NCBI GenBank assembly: GCA_021771025.1
Contig: JAETPW010000011.1
Location: 1 to 59,520 of the forward strand
DNA length: 59,520 nucleotides
Source: Clostridiaceae bacterium
Lineage (GTDB): Bacteria > Bacillota > Clostridia > TANB77 > CAG-508
Reading direction: 5' to 3'
Shown here piece after piece: positions 8,171 through 18,256 of this stretch (the first letter of the stretch is position 1; every line of letters starts with the position of its first letter). A model generated the notes under the pieces. That model did not search any database. It had not been told where the DNA came from and saw only the letters and a list, made by a program, of their open reading frames with translations. The position numbers and the translations under genes were made by a program.

Positions 8171-9013
8171 TTAATTTTTCTTTTTTCGTTCTTTCTGATA
8201 AACAAAGAAGTTTCCTATAGTAATAAAAACAATTCCTGCAATTAAAAGTAAATAACCATATTGATTAATTGTATTCATTAAGTGGTTCATCACCGCTTTG
8301 ATTACATCAGATATTGCTTCCGTTTGTACTACGATATTGTCTATTTTTATTTTACTGGTAATATACATTCCTAGTACAGTAAAAAAACCTCCTGATGTAG
8401 CTAAAGCGATTCCTATATAATTGATTGATTTTAACATTTGTTTTGCATTAAGGACTAAAATAAGGATAACACTTATACCTAAAACAATCAATATTACTTT
8501 TTGAAGGATGGCTATTCCTTGATTTACTTTGCTTATTACTTGATGAATCTGTGTTTCGTATTTTGTGTGAGTTAACGTTTGTTTATATTCAGTCGTAATT
8601 TTGTTAATGTATTCATCTACTGCTTTTTGCTGAGTGATGGTTAACTTTCTATTTTCTAATGATTCGTTTATATTTTTTCTTAAGTTGGTTTCTAGTTCAG
8701 TAGCATCTACTGTTTTATTTTCACCAAAGTAGATATTGTCTAGAATGGTTTTTGTATCTTGTTTTACTTTTTCTACTGATATGATATTATGAATAACTGT
8801 TTCATCAAGACCTGATTGACCAATATAATTTTCAAAGCTGTCTTCGATTTCCTGTTTTAGTTTTTCATAGTAATTTGTTTCTTCTAGTTTGCTGACTACA
8901 TATTGTTCTTTGAGTAAGGTAGAAGAAATAAGATTTACCATAACTATCCCTATAATAGACACAGCCAAAAGAAATATCATAATATATTTAATTACATTTG
9001 CTACATTTTTCAT
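8171..9013 (-). CDS. Membrane protein of unknown function
   Basis: 280 residues. One N-terminal membrane segment (about residues 10-30) is followed by about 130 mostly polar residues predicted outside, with helical Lys/Glu-rich character. Three more hydrophobic segments lie in the C-terminal half (about 170-190, 197-217 and 252-272), and the tail is very basic. No enzyme motif is seen. It lies just downstream of sortase gene 9106-9717 on the same strand, so a wall-related role is possible but not shown. Confidence 0.6.
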   Translation of the reverse strand: MKNVANVIKYIMIFLLAVSIIGIVMVNLISSTLLKEQYVVSKLEETNYYEKLKQEIEDSFENYIGQSGLDETVIHNIISVEKVKQDTKTILDNIYFGENKTVDATELETNLRKNINESLENRKLTITQQKAVDEYINKITTEYKQTLTHTKYETQIHQVISKVNQGIAILQKVILIVLGISVILILVLNAKQMLKSINYIGIALATSGGFFTVLGMYITSKIKIDNIVVQTEAISDVIKAVMNHLMNTINQYGYLLLIAGIVFITIGNFFVYQKERKKKN

Positions 9014-9105
9014 GTTAAGTGCATTCCTTTCTTGTCTTGCTTCTCTCTAAAGGTACCTATAGTGGTGAAAGAATTTTACGTTTCTTTCAAACTATTCGTT
9101 CCCTT

Positions 9106-9717
9106 TTATTTTTCTAATTCGGCATAAACCACATATCGTTGTGTGGCATATCCTATATTGTTAAATGGATAACAAGTATAGATCATTAAGATCTCTTTTT
9201 CTTTTTGAATAGGAAGTTTATCCGTTTGTGTTTCGTTTATTAATTGCATATCATAGATTTTGTATTTAAATTCCCCATAGTCGGTCTTTACGGTAATTTC
9301 GTTTCCCTTTTGCAATTCGGAGAAACGACGAAAGACTTTTTTCGAGTTGTGTCCCATGTAAATAATGGATCCACCTTCTCCTGGGAAATAACTGCCACTA
9401 GAATGTCCTACTCCTTTTTTTAGTAGTTCTAAGGTGTCACCATAATAGACTGGTAAGTCTACATCTATTTTAGGAATTTGAATGGTAGCGTATTTTGCCC
9501 CATATTCCGGATAATTTTGTAATCTGTTTTCTTCTGCATTTAGTTCGGTTGGTTTTTGTTCAAAGGTACTATCTACTCGTATTGCTACCTGATTGACTAA
9601 CAATACCGCATCTTCTATCTCTTGCCCAAAAGATAGGTTAATTGTTCCTAAGATGATGCTTAAAAAAAGGAAAGCAACTATTATGTTTATAATAGTTGCT
9701 TTGATTGCTTTTTTCAT
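9106..9717 (-). CDS. Class D-like sortase
   Basis: Membrane-anchored transpeptidase. An N-terminal signal-anchor (about residues 8-28) precedes the sortase barrel. The catalytic His is in IIYMGHN, the Cys in IYTCYPF, and the Arg in ATQRYVVYA. The TCYPF form of the Cys motif is typical of class D enzymes. It is 203 residues, normal size. The start is 3 nt from the stop of the preceding surface-protein gene, so sortase and candidate substrate are co-transcribed. The LPKAG protein at 10424-11134 is a second likely substrate. Confidence 0.92.
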   Translation of the reverse strand: MKKAIKATIINIIVAFLFLSIILGTINLSFGQEIEDAVLLVNQVAIRVDSTFEQKPTELNAEENRLQNYPEYGAKYATIQIPKIDVDLPVYYGDTLELLKKGVGHSSGSYFPGEGGSIIYMGHNSKKVFRRFSELQKGNEITVKTDYGEFKYKIYDMQLINETQTDKLPIQKEKEILMIYTCYPFNNIGYATQRYVVYAELEK

Positions 9718-9720
9718 GAA

Positions 9721-10254
9721 TTAAGCTCCCACTTTAGCCATTCTTTTTTTCGCTACGATAGCTACAGCTAGGGCAATAACTGCTACTGAAGAAACAACTA
9801 AAATCATATTGGTATCGTTTCCTGTGTAAGCTAATTTTCCACTGTTAGATAAAGTAACTGTTTCAATTAGTTTTCCTTCTTTGTTGTAAACTTCAACCAT
9901 ACCTTTTTTGAAGGTTAATGTTAGTCCAATTGAATTAGCAGCTGATTGAGCAATTGATTTTACTTTGTTTTTACCATCTACTGATAATTTTTTGTAATCA
10001 GTTACTCCTTCTGCTTTCATCACAGCAATAGCTTCATCAGCTTTTGCTAAGATAGCATTTGCTTGGGTCTCAGTTACAGGGTTATCTGCTAAGTATCTTT
10101 CTACTTTTACTTTATCAGCACTTGTTGCTCCATAAGCAGATAATTTAGCATATAATTCATCAGCTAATGTTGAATTAGTTGCAGCATTTACTCCTGTTAA
10201 TGTTAACATAACTAACATTACCATTAAAATTGCAATTGTTAATGTCTTTTTCAT
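9721..10254 (-). CDS. Secreted cell-wall-anchored protein with LAYTG sorting signal
   Basis: Signal peptide (about residues 1-25), an Ala/Asp/Lys-rich helical domain of about 110 residues, then GKLAYTGND, a hydrophobic segment and the basic tail AKKRMAKVGA. This is the layout of a sortase substrate with a non-standard pentapeptide (LAYTG in place of LPxTG). The gene ends 3 nt before the class D-like sortase gene, so the pair probably works together. The family of the central domain is not recognised. Binding or adhesion is a guess. Confidence 0.75.
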   Translation of the reverse strand: MKKTLTIAILMVMLVMLTLTGVNAATNSTLADELYAKLSAYGATSADKVKVERYLADNPVTETQANAILAKADEAIAVMKAEGVTDYKKLSVDGKNKVKSIAQSAANSIGLTLTFKKGMVEVYNKEGKLIETVTLSNSGKLAYTGNDTNMILVVSSVAVIALAVAIVAKKRMAKVGA

Positions 10255-10423
10255 CTTACATCTTCCTTTCTTGTTTTAACTATTCGTATTATACCATTTG
10301 TGCTTTCGTTTGGCAATAGTTTTCCTGGATTTTGTCCAGTTATTTTAATAGCAAATGATAAACACCATTAAACTTCTCGCTTTTGGGCTTTTTGACATTT
10401 TTGTGACAATTATTTTTGAAGTT

Positions 10424-11134
10424 CTATTTTAATTTGATGCTTTTAGAACGGATCATAAATCCTATTCCTAGTAAGCCAATGATTACAATAGCTATGACAA
10501 TGACATTAGAAATTCCTGCTTTTGGCAATGTAGGTGTTTTGGCTATTGTTGAATCTGTTGTATTTTGTGTAGCTATTGTATTTGTCGTTGAATTAATGGT
10601 TTCGTTTGTATCATTAGTTGTATTATTTTCTGTTCCGCTATTACTATCGGTAATCGTTGCTTGCTGTATCAAACTAAATGTTTGGTCCAATGTATCATCA
10701 TTAGCAACATTAATTTGATTAAATTTTATCTCTAATTTTGTCCCTACTGGAATATTACCTGCTAAAGTAAAAGTAATTTCAGCAATTTTTTGATTCGGTG
10801 TTGCTTGACTTGTATCACCTAATAGTCTTTTCGTTGAATCATTATAACTAGCATTCCAGTTGTTTAACCCTTTTACTTCTACTCCAGTAATGAATTCTGC
10901 ATTATAATCTAATACCATTTCATAGGCCATTGGTTGATTTTCCGTTACTCCTTCAAATGTTCCTAATGCTACTGTTGCTGTTAATGTTTTGGTATTTTTG
11001 ATGACTGAATCCATGGTAATCGTCATATTGACATCACCTGTTTTTTCTGTTGGTTCTGCTTTTACTATTGTTGTTAATGATACCATCATGGCAAGAATGA
11101 TGATCATAATTCCTAATTTCGTTATTTTTTTCAT
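10424..11134 (-). CDS. Wall-anchored cohesin-like protein (LPKAG sorting signal)
   Basis: Signal peptide (about residues 1-26), a beta-rich domain of about 140 residues (roughly 30-165), a Thr/Asn-rich linker, the sorting signal TLPKAG (about residue 207), a membrane segment and the tail RSKSIKLK. The domain's pattern (YEMVLDYNAEFITGVEV, then IAEITFTLAGNIPVGT) fits the cohesin/CBM-like sandwich. The next gene downstream of its promoter region encodes a dockerin, which is what cohesins bind. The cohesin call is by pattern only; a general adhesin domain is the alternative. Confidence 0.7.
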   Translation of the reverse strand: MKKITKLGIMIIILAMMVSLTTIVKAEPTEKTGDVNMTITMDSVIKNTKTLTATVALGTFEGVTENQPMAYEMVLDYNAEFITGVEVKGLNNWNASYNDSTKRLLGDTSQATPNQKIAEITFTLAGNIPVGTKLEIKFNQINVANDDTLDQTFSLIQQATITDSNSGTENNTTNDTNETINSTTNTIATQNTTDSTIAKTPTLPKAGISNVIVIAIVIIGLLGIGFMIRSKSIKLK

Positions 11135-11272
11135 CTGTTACCCTTCCTTCCTGTTTTTTCGTTATTTTCTTACAAGTTTATTGTAACATAAGTAGGATAG
11201 GGTAACAAGCGAATTTGTATTAAAATTTCTTTACAGTTTCATGTCATTTATGTAACAGATAAATCTTTCTTG

Positions 11273-14200
11273 TTAATTATCTTTGCTTAAAATAAGAATA
11301 CGTAATCGAACTAAATCTTGTATACCTACTGCTTTTCCATCTACATTGGCATCTGCTGCTAATTTTTCTATGTCATTTAGTTCAATTGCTCCTAGTAAAT
11401 ATTTTCTCATTTTTACTAAATCGATTGTTCCTACTTCTCCATCTCCATCAATGTCTCCAGCAACAATCAGAGCATAAGTTTGCCCACCTGACGTTTCTAG
11501 GATATCTCCTGTTGCTATTTTGTCAGCGTTTGTTAAGACTTTATTTTGACGTTTGATTTGATAGGATGTGTTTATTCGGATAGTTTGGTCAAAGATAGAT
11601 TTGGTTGTATTATTTTTGATGTTGAGAATTTTATCTTCTTTGATTTGATAGTTTAGATCTGGCGTTTCGATGATTTCAAAAGAGACTTTTGTTTGATTTC
11701 CTGCTTTGTCTGTGGCTATTAGTTGATAGATTCCTTCTACTTTGATGGTGGTGTTTGTTTCATAGCTTTCAAATACTTGATCATTTACAATCAGTTTTAC
11801 CTCTTGCAAGTTTTCGTCTTGCACGATTGGTTTCGCTTCATCAAAGTAGAGTTTGCCTTCTTCTACTCCGGTTATGGTTGGTGGGGTTTTGTCTATGTTG
11901 GTTACAGTAGCTGTAATTTCTTTTGCTTGTCCCCTTATTGAGTAGTGGAAGGTGAAACTTCCGTTTTGGGTGAAGGTGTAAGTTTTGGCTTGGTGGTTGT
12001 TGGTGACTTGGAAGTCGTAGGGTGCTGATAATGTGGCTGTTACATTTTGGTTGATTAAGTCTGAGTTAGAATAACTTAGCATAATTGGATTAGATTCAAT
12101 GTATTCGTCAAGGTATAGGTTAGCAAATTGATTAGCCCAAGTTGCTAATAGTTTAGCATGTAAATTTTTGCTGACTGCTAAACCTATTTTCATGTTGTTT
12201 TCTTCTTCTAAATGATAAAGATAATGTGCTTTTTCAAAACATAGTTGACTACTTTCTATGATCTCGTTTGCATAGATCATCTCAAGATCTTTATTATTAT
12301 TGATCAATACCAAAACTTGATGAATGGATTCCTCTGTTTGATTACTAGTAAAATCTTCTTCATCGACTAATGAAATACTAACAAGATCCTCATACCATCC
12401 CCCTATTTCATTTAATTGTTCTAACATAGTATTGGCTAATGTTTGCTTGGCTGGTATAGCTTTCAATATGGTTAATCCCAACTCATAATGTTTTTCCATT
12501 AATTCAGTTGACTTATTTACTTGTATTTGAGAACTATTTTCTAATTGATTGAGCAAACTCTTTAGGTTTTCTATCTCTTCTGCTAATCCATTTACTTGAC
12601 TTATCTCTTCCTGAAAAGCGTGTTCAAAATGTTTATAACCATCTAATAGTTTTGCCCTAATTTCATTGATATTACGAATGAAATGACATACATATATTTC
12701 TTTTTTTTCTGTTTTTTGTATTTGGTTATCTTTTTTTATCTGTATTTCATAACTATTTTTACCTTCTATAAAATCCATGGTAAGCTTTTGATTTACCTTT
12801 TCTTGTGTACTATCTATAGGAATAGTCTTTACCCATTCTTGGTTTATGTATAGATCAATAACATAGCTTGAATCTTTTTTTAAATGGGAAAGTTGAATAT
12901 TAGATTCATAGTTATCATATCCGTTAATTAAAAAATGATCATCTGAATTTTTAATACTATACTCTTCTTGTGGGCTTTCTAGTTTTACCTTTCCAAAAAC
13001 ATACCAATTATCTTCTGTCTTATTTGAATTACCAAGCAAATAGGTTGGCTTTTCATCATTTTCGTTTAAGAAAAATCCCAAAGCAAGAATATAATCTCCT
13101 TCTTTCATTGCTTCTACGGATAAAGATAAGTGTTCTTGTACTCTTTCATTTGGTTTCCAAGTGTGTGGATCTATTTCTGTTTTAACTTTTTTTGCCAATT
13201 GATAATTTTGATCCATTAATCCTATATATACTGTGCATGGTTCATATAATGGCGCTACTCCCTCATTGATAAAATCCAAGGTAATTTCTTGTTTCTCATT
13301 GCCAATTATTTTATCAGAAAAGGTAACTTCTTTCCATTTAAAATAATAACCCATTTTATTGCCTATTTCATGGCAAAACTCCTTATTGTTAGCATACAAA
13401 GAAGCATCAAATTGGATATACGATGGTTTACCATTATCCATGTATTGTAACAAGTTTTCTTGACTCCACAAATTATTTTCTACCATCCATTTATAGTTTG
13501 AAGTAAATTCAAAAATAGAAGGAAGTTTACCATAGGCCATTTTACATTCCGTTCCATCTGAATACTTAAAAATGCCATCTCTTCTAATACTAATTCCATT
13601 ATCGATAGACCATTGATAAGCTGTATTGTATCTCTTATCCCCCCACGGATTGACTAAAAGAGTTTTCTTGAAAGCTTCTTTATAAGGAGTAATATAAAGC
13701 TGTTCTAACTGGTCTGAAGTTAAATATTCTCCGCCAATTAATCCTAAATGTTGTTCTCCCCAATTGCCATATGAACGTATATCAATATAAGCAATGGATT
13801 CATTTCCATCGTATCTTTCTGCAAGAGCTTGAACGAAATTAGTTAATTTTTGTAAAAATATTTCATCTGTCCAAATCGGAATCACCTGCTCTTTTGTTCC
13901 CGTCCATGTATCAGTAGCTTGAATAACTCTTCCCTTTGCTCCTGCCGCAAAAACCCATTCAGGTGTTACGTATTTACGTTTACTTGTTGTACTTGCACTA
14001 AGAATACCAAATCCGTACCTTTTTTCCTTTATTTACATATTTTTGTATTTTCTTATCTAAAATATCCCAGTCATATACACCTTCTTCTGGTTCTAAGGCA
14101 GCCCAATCGATTCTAAAGTATCCGAATATTGATTATTTCCTCATAATTGTCAAGAACACTTTCATCATACGATACCCAGCCTTTTCCCGGATTGAGAAGT

Positions 14201-14400
14201 AGTTCTTCATTTTCTTGTAAAATACTAGTTTGTTGATCTCCATTTTGATAAGTTTGCACATAAGTTAAAGGGTTCACCGAATTAGTTTTTGATTCAATTG
14301 AATCTATGTATAGTTTTATTCCCATAAAAAATGCTAGCAAGCATATGATTAGTATACTTAACCAAATCTTTATTTTCTTACTCCCTTTTCTTATTTTCAT
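11273..14400 (-). pseudogene. Glycosidase-like protein with C-terminal dockerin, split by two frameshifts
   Basis: Together the pieces would give one secreted protein of about 1040 residues: signal-anchor; a glycosidase-like barrel beginning LLNPGKGWVSYDES and continuing FRIDWAALEPEEGVYDW; beta domains; a helical region; an Ig-like stretch (DKTPPTITGVEEG); and a type I dockerin with two calcium loops (DIDGDGEVGTIDLV and DANVDGKAVGIQDLV). The N-terminal 95-residue piece (14113-14400) and the main 870-residue piece (11273-13885) are in different frames. One extra base near 14121 and another in the AAA at about 14009-14011 account for both breaks. The barrel resembles DUF4832/DUF4874-type proteins. 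Assembly error is a real alternative to true decay. Confidence 0.75.
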
Positions 14401-14406
14401 CTTTCA

Positions 14407-15918
14407 CTATCCTTCTTTTTTTATTCTATTTAACAAATCTTTAAATTCCCTTCGAGGATAAAATTCTATGAGAAACAATATTCCATTGATTAGGCAGCAC
14501 AACACTGCTTTTACCACAAAATTTCCTATACTAGTTACCATCATTTTGTTAATCAATAGATACGTGATACCATAATTTACGATTGTGCATAAAACATAAT
14601 AAAAATTGCTTTTCCAATAAGTTAATATATTTACCTTAAAATAATCCTTATATAAAACTAATGGTTCATACCATCGATTGGTAATTATTCTTGCTATAGC
14701 AGTAGCTATAATAATGCCAAATAACCCTATTAATTTACCTAGTATAACAGATAAAATAATATTAATCACTGCCGTAATCATGAAAATATATCTTGTTTTT
14801 CTAAACATTCCCAAAGTATCTCTATAGGTGCTAATTGGATTTAGCCTTCCTACTAGATAAAAATTTAAAACAATAGCAGCAATAATTGGCATACCCATAA
14901 TGAATTCTTTTCCAATCCATACTTGGATAAAGTCATTAAATAAAATCATTAAACATATAGAAATAAATCCAAAAACAGCAGCAGAACAGAAATTGATAAT
15001 CGTAAATACTTCATATTTTTTTCCTTCATTACTACTTGCATTTAAATTTCCTATGCTAGCTGTAATAGAAGTAAAGATAAGTGTGGTAAAAGTAGTTATG
15101 GCATTAATAACCATATAATAATTAGAATAATACCCCACATACACCGTTCCAATGATGATAGAAATCAAAATATTATCTGTATTATTTAATACCACACCAC
15201 CTATTCTATACATAAATATAGATTTAATATTACTAAAAATTTCTTTTTTTTCAGTTTTAGCCAACTTATCTTTTCCCTTGAGGTATGGATACATCTTATG
15301 TGCTTTGATTGCACCATATAAGTTAGTCGAAAAAGTAAAAATAATTTGAACTGTCAAATATAAAATAAAATTATGAGTAATATACAATAAAACAATCTGG
15401 ACAATTTGTTGCAATACAGTAAAAATCATGGTATATGTTTTTACAATATACATTTTCTGGTCTGCATTTAAAATCGATGTTCTGCTGGCAAACAAATAGG
15501 AAACAACAGAATTCAGTAAAAATAACAAATAATAGATTATAATTTTATCTATTTCCATATCTGTATTGACTAAATACTTAAGAAAAGGAACAAGTAATAA
15601 TCCTATCGTTAAAATAATAGCAGCAATGATGTTATACAACTTTTTATACATATTCATCAAAGCCACGATTTTGCCAGTATCCCCATTAGCTAATGGTTTA
15701 TACATGCTATAAATAATAGCATTTCCAATTCCTAATTCTGCCAAAGATAATACGGTTAGTATGTTAGAAAATAAGCCATTAACCCCTAAATATTCTGTCC
15801 CTAATGTTTTGATAAATACCGTTCTAGAGATAAAATTTAAAATAAGGATAATCACTTGGCTTCCTAAGCCGAAAAATAAATTTTTAATTGAATTGTAAGT
15901 TCTGGAGTTATTCTGCAT
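14407..15918 (-). CDS. wzx: Polysaccharide flippase (Wzx-type, MOP superfamily)
   Basis: Moves undecaprenyl-linked oligosaccharide units across the membrane. It has 503 residues with about 12-14 hydrophobic segments, opening with the family-typical FFGLGSQVIILILNF and SRTVFIKTLGTEYLGVNGLF. It lies last among the intact genes of the exopolysaccharide operon and starts 4 nt after the split PP-loop gene. The family is clear. The symbol is by role, not by close homology. Confidence 0.9.
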   Translation of the reverse strand: MQNNSRTYNSIKNLFFGLGSQVIILILNFISRTVFIKTLGTEYLGVNGLFSNILTVLSLAELGIGNAIIYSMYKPLANGDTGKIVALMNMYKKLYNIIAAIILTIGLLLVPFLKYLVNTDMEIDKIIIYYLLFLLNSVVSYLFASRTSILNADQKMYIVKTYTMIFTVLQQIVQIVLLYITHNFILYLTVQIIFTFSTNLYGAIKAHKMYPYLKGKDKLAKTEKKEIFSNIKSIFMYRIGGVVLNNTDNILISIIIGTVYVGYYSNYYMVINAITTFTTLIFTSITASIGNLNASSNEGKKYEVFTIINFCSAAVFGFISICLMILFNDFIQVWIGKEFIMGMPIIAAIVLNFYLVGRLNPISTYRDTLGMFRKTRYIFMITAVINIILSVILGKLIGLFGIIIATAIARIITNRWYEPLVLYKDYFKVNILTYWKSNFYYVLCTIVNYGITYLLINKMMVTSIGNFVVKAVLCCLINGILFLIEFYPRREFKDLLNRIKKEG

Positions 15919-15921
15919 TTC

Positions 15922-17158
15922 TTATTTCCTTCCTAATAAAAGTCTTTTGCATTTTCCTATCTTTTTTCTTATTTTCCTCCAATTACTATTTATGTCATCA
16001 AAATTGACTTTAGTTATCCACTGATATTGTGAATTACTTTCCGTTTCCGATAAGTTTTGCCTAATTCTTTTTTGTATATCTTTCCAAAATGGCTTTTGTC
16101 CGTCTGTTAACGTGAGTTTATACAATAATTCATATCTGATTTTTTGATTTAATCTAGGTGTATACGTAAAACCAAACTGATTAGGATCTCCGCCAGCAGC
16201 GATGATACCAAATATGGTTCGATAACATTTTTCACAATGACAACAGTTTTTTCCGCCTTTCTCTTTCCAACAAACTCTTAAAAATGGATATTGTCGACTT
16301 TTTTCTGCATATTGTACAATTTTATCTAGTTTCTCTTGCCTAGTCAAATTATATTGGTCGTGGACAATTCTTGTATTAGCAAAACGTAAAGTATTATCTA
16401 TGGTTGGATCTGAAGCACACTTTATTCCCACATCTTGTTTATTATAAGAAGAGGCAATATAAATCAGTTCAATGTTCTTTTTAGATGCAATAACAGAGGT
16501 TAATCCCAATAATCCTATTCCATGTTGAAACCCATGCCACCAGTCATCTCCGAGATTGTTTTACTGCTTCATTTAATTCTTGTTGATGTATAAAACTTCT
16601 GAAATTAGTTTTTACTTGATTAATACCTAAATCATATTGCTTTCCAACCTGCTCAATATGTTTAGTTACATTTTCCCAACCAATTTTATCGGTTAATAAC
16701 ACATCAGCTCCCCAAACCGTAATTAACTCTGGTTTTTCTTCAATATGTTCCATCAATGTAGAAAAAGAATCTACACCACCACTAAATAACATGGCTCTTT
16801 TAGCTGGCTCATGATTTATATTTTCTTCCTTTTGCTTGGCAATTAAGTTAAAATCCATGCTTAAGTTAGGATACATCTTTTGATACATGGCAATTAGTTC
16901 TTTTGTACATTGTTCAAAATGTAAGTCTATGCTTTGCACTTGTATCTCTGCCTGACTAATCCATGCAATGGGTAATACATTACATAAAAAAGGGATGATT
17001 TTTATGGAATCTGGTACATCTTTAATCTCTTGATCGTATTCAACAAAAAACTCCTCTTCTCCAAAAAACTTTTTCCATTCTCCTGAAATTTGATAATGAA
17101 AAATTAGTTTATTTCCACCTTGTAATTCTATATTTGTTACGACCATTTTATTCTTCAT
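15922..17158 (-). pseudogene. PP-loop ATPase-like protein of the polysaccharide operon, one frameshift
   Basis: The N-terminal half (16544-17158) carries the PP-loop MLFSGGVDSFSTL, as in ATP pyrophosphatases such as QueC. The C-terminal half (15922-16509) has a Cys/His cluster, CWKEKGGKNCCHCEKC, likely a zinc site. A single frameshift near 16549-16552 separates them; in the other frame the join reads GDDWWHGFQHGIGLLG, which restores one protein of about 410 residues. Related proteins occur in capsule loci without a firm assignment. The start at 17158 overlaps the preceding gene by 11 nt. Real inactivation or a base error cannot be told apart here. Confidence 0.7.
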
Positions 17159-18254
17159 TGCTATTTTCCCTCTTTTCCTCTTTTAGAAAATCATTCATTA
17201 TTTTCTGCATTTTTTCAAATTGTTCAATCAATACCTTATTTTCTGAATACTGTGATTTTTGATTCGTTAACCTTTCTATCTGCTTATATTGTTGCCTAAT
17301 CTCTTCCTTTTTTTCCTTATCAATCAATTGGATATAGTCTAGATCCTTAATCCAACGATCATACACTGATTTTACTTTTCCATTTGTGTTATTAAAAACA
17401 ATACAAGGCGTTTTGGTAATAACACAAAATATCATACCATGTAATCGATCAGTCACCACAAATTCAGCTTGTGAAAATTTTTCCCAAATTTCCTCTAATC
17501 GCTTTTCTCTTTCCTCTACTTTTACTTCTCCAATATGTGTATTTTGATAGTCAAGGGAATAACCTTTTTCTACAATAAGATCTTTTATTTCCTTAACCAT
17601 TTTGCTATCTACTGCTTTTTCTTTATCATCTCTCATACATAAGATGACTTGATTTTCTCTTTTGGTTTCTTTTGAAAATTTATTTAAATAAAAAACAATA
17701 TCTGGCATTTCTTCTACTTGACAATGATGAAATAGGTTTATCATTTCGTCATAGGTTTTCTTTTCTCGTGCAAATAATAAAAGTTTAGGATGTTGATGAT
17801 AAATTTTTTGCGTAGCTTCCTTTGCTTTTTCCCCTATTAGATCAGAAGAAAAATCCATGGTTTGCGGAAAAGAAATAATAGGATTATGCTTAAAATTTTG
17901 GATAACGAATTTTCGCCTATCTTCAAATTCTTGGTATAGATTTCCTAAATTTCCTCCGCCTACAATCGTAATGATATCATCTTTTGATATCTTCTTTTTT
18001 AGCGACTTCATTTCTTTTACTGTATCTTCATAAAAAAATTCCACTATTTCATATTCTTTAAAATGATCGGTCAAAAACTTTTTTTGTGCATACGTAATAG
18101 CTACATCTCCTAAGTTGCCATAATCTGCGGCTAAAGCGATAATGATTTTTTTTCTATCTTTGTCTAAAGAAGAAAATTGATTTGATTTACTCATTAAACT
18201 TTTTATTTTCATTCTAGTGAGTTTAGGTAATAATTTTTTTAATCTCTGTTTCAT
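17148..18254 (-). CDS. Polysaccharide pyruvyl transferase family protein
   Basis: Adds a pyruvate ketal to a sugar of the surface polysaccharide, or a related modification, in the cytoplasm. Family marks are AADYGNLGDVAITYAQ near the N-terminus, IITIVGGGNLGN, and the late VTDRLHGMIFCVI. 368 residues, normal length. The start has a GGA-containing leader 2 nt after the upstream glycosyltransferase. It is one of two genes of this family in the operon; the other is at 23606-24724. Confidence 0.88.
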   Translation of the reverse strand: MKQRLKKLLPKLTRMKIKSLMSKSNQFSSLDKDRKKIIIALAADYGNLGDVAITYAQKKFLTDHFKEYEIVEFFYEDTVKEMKSLKKKISKDDIITIVGGGNLGNLYQEFEDRRKFVIQNFKHNPIISFPQTMDFSSDLIGEKAKEATQKIYHQHPKLLLFAREKKTYDEMINLFHHCQVEEMPDIVFYLNKFSKETKRENQVILCMRDDKEKAVDSKMVKEIKDLIVEKGYSLDYQNTHIGEVKVEEREKRLEEIWEKFSQAEFVVTDRLHGMIFCVITKTPCIVFNNTNGKVKSVYDRWIKDLDYIQLIDKEKKEEIRQQYKQIERLTNQKSQYSENKVLIEQFEKMQKIMNDFLKEEKRENSNEE

Positions 18255-18256
18255 GG

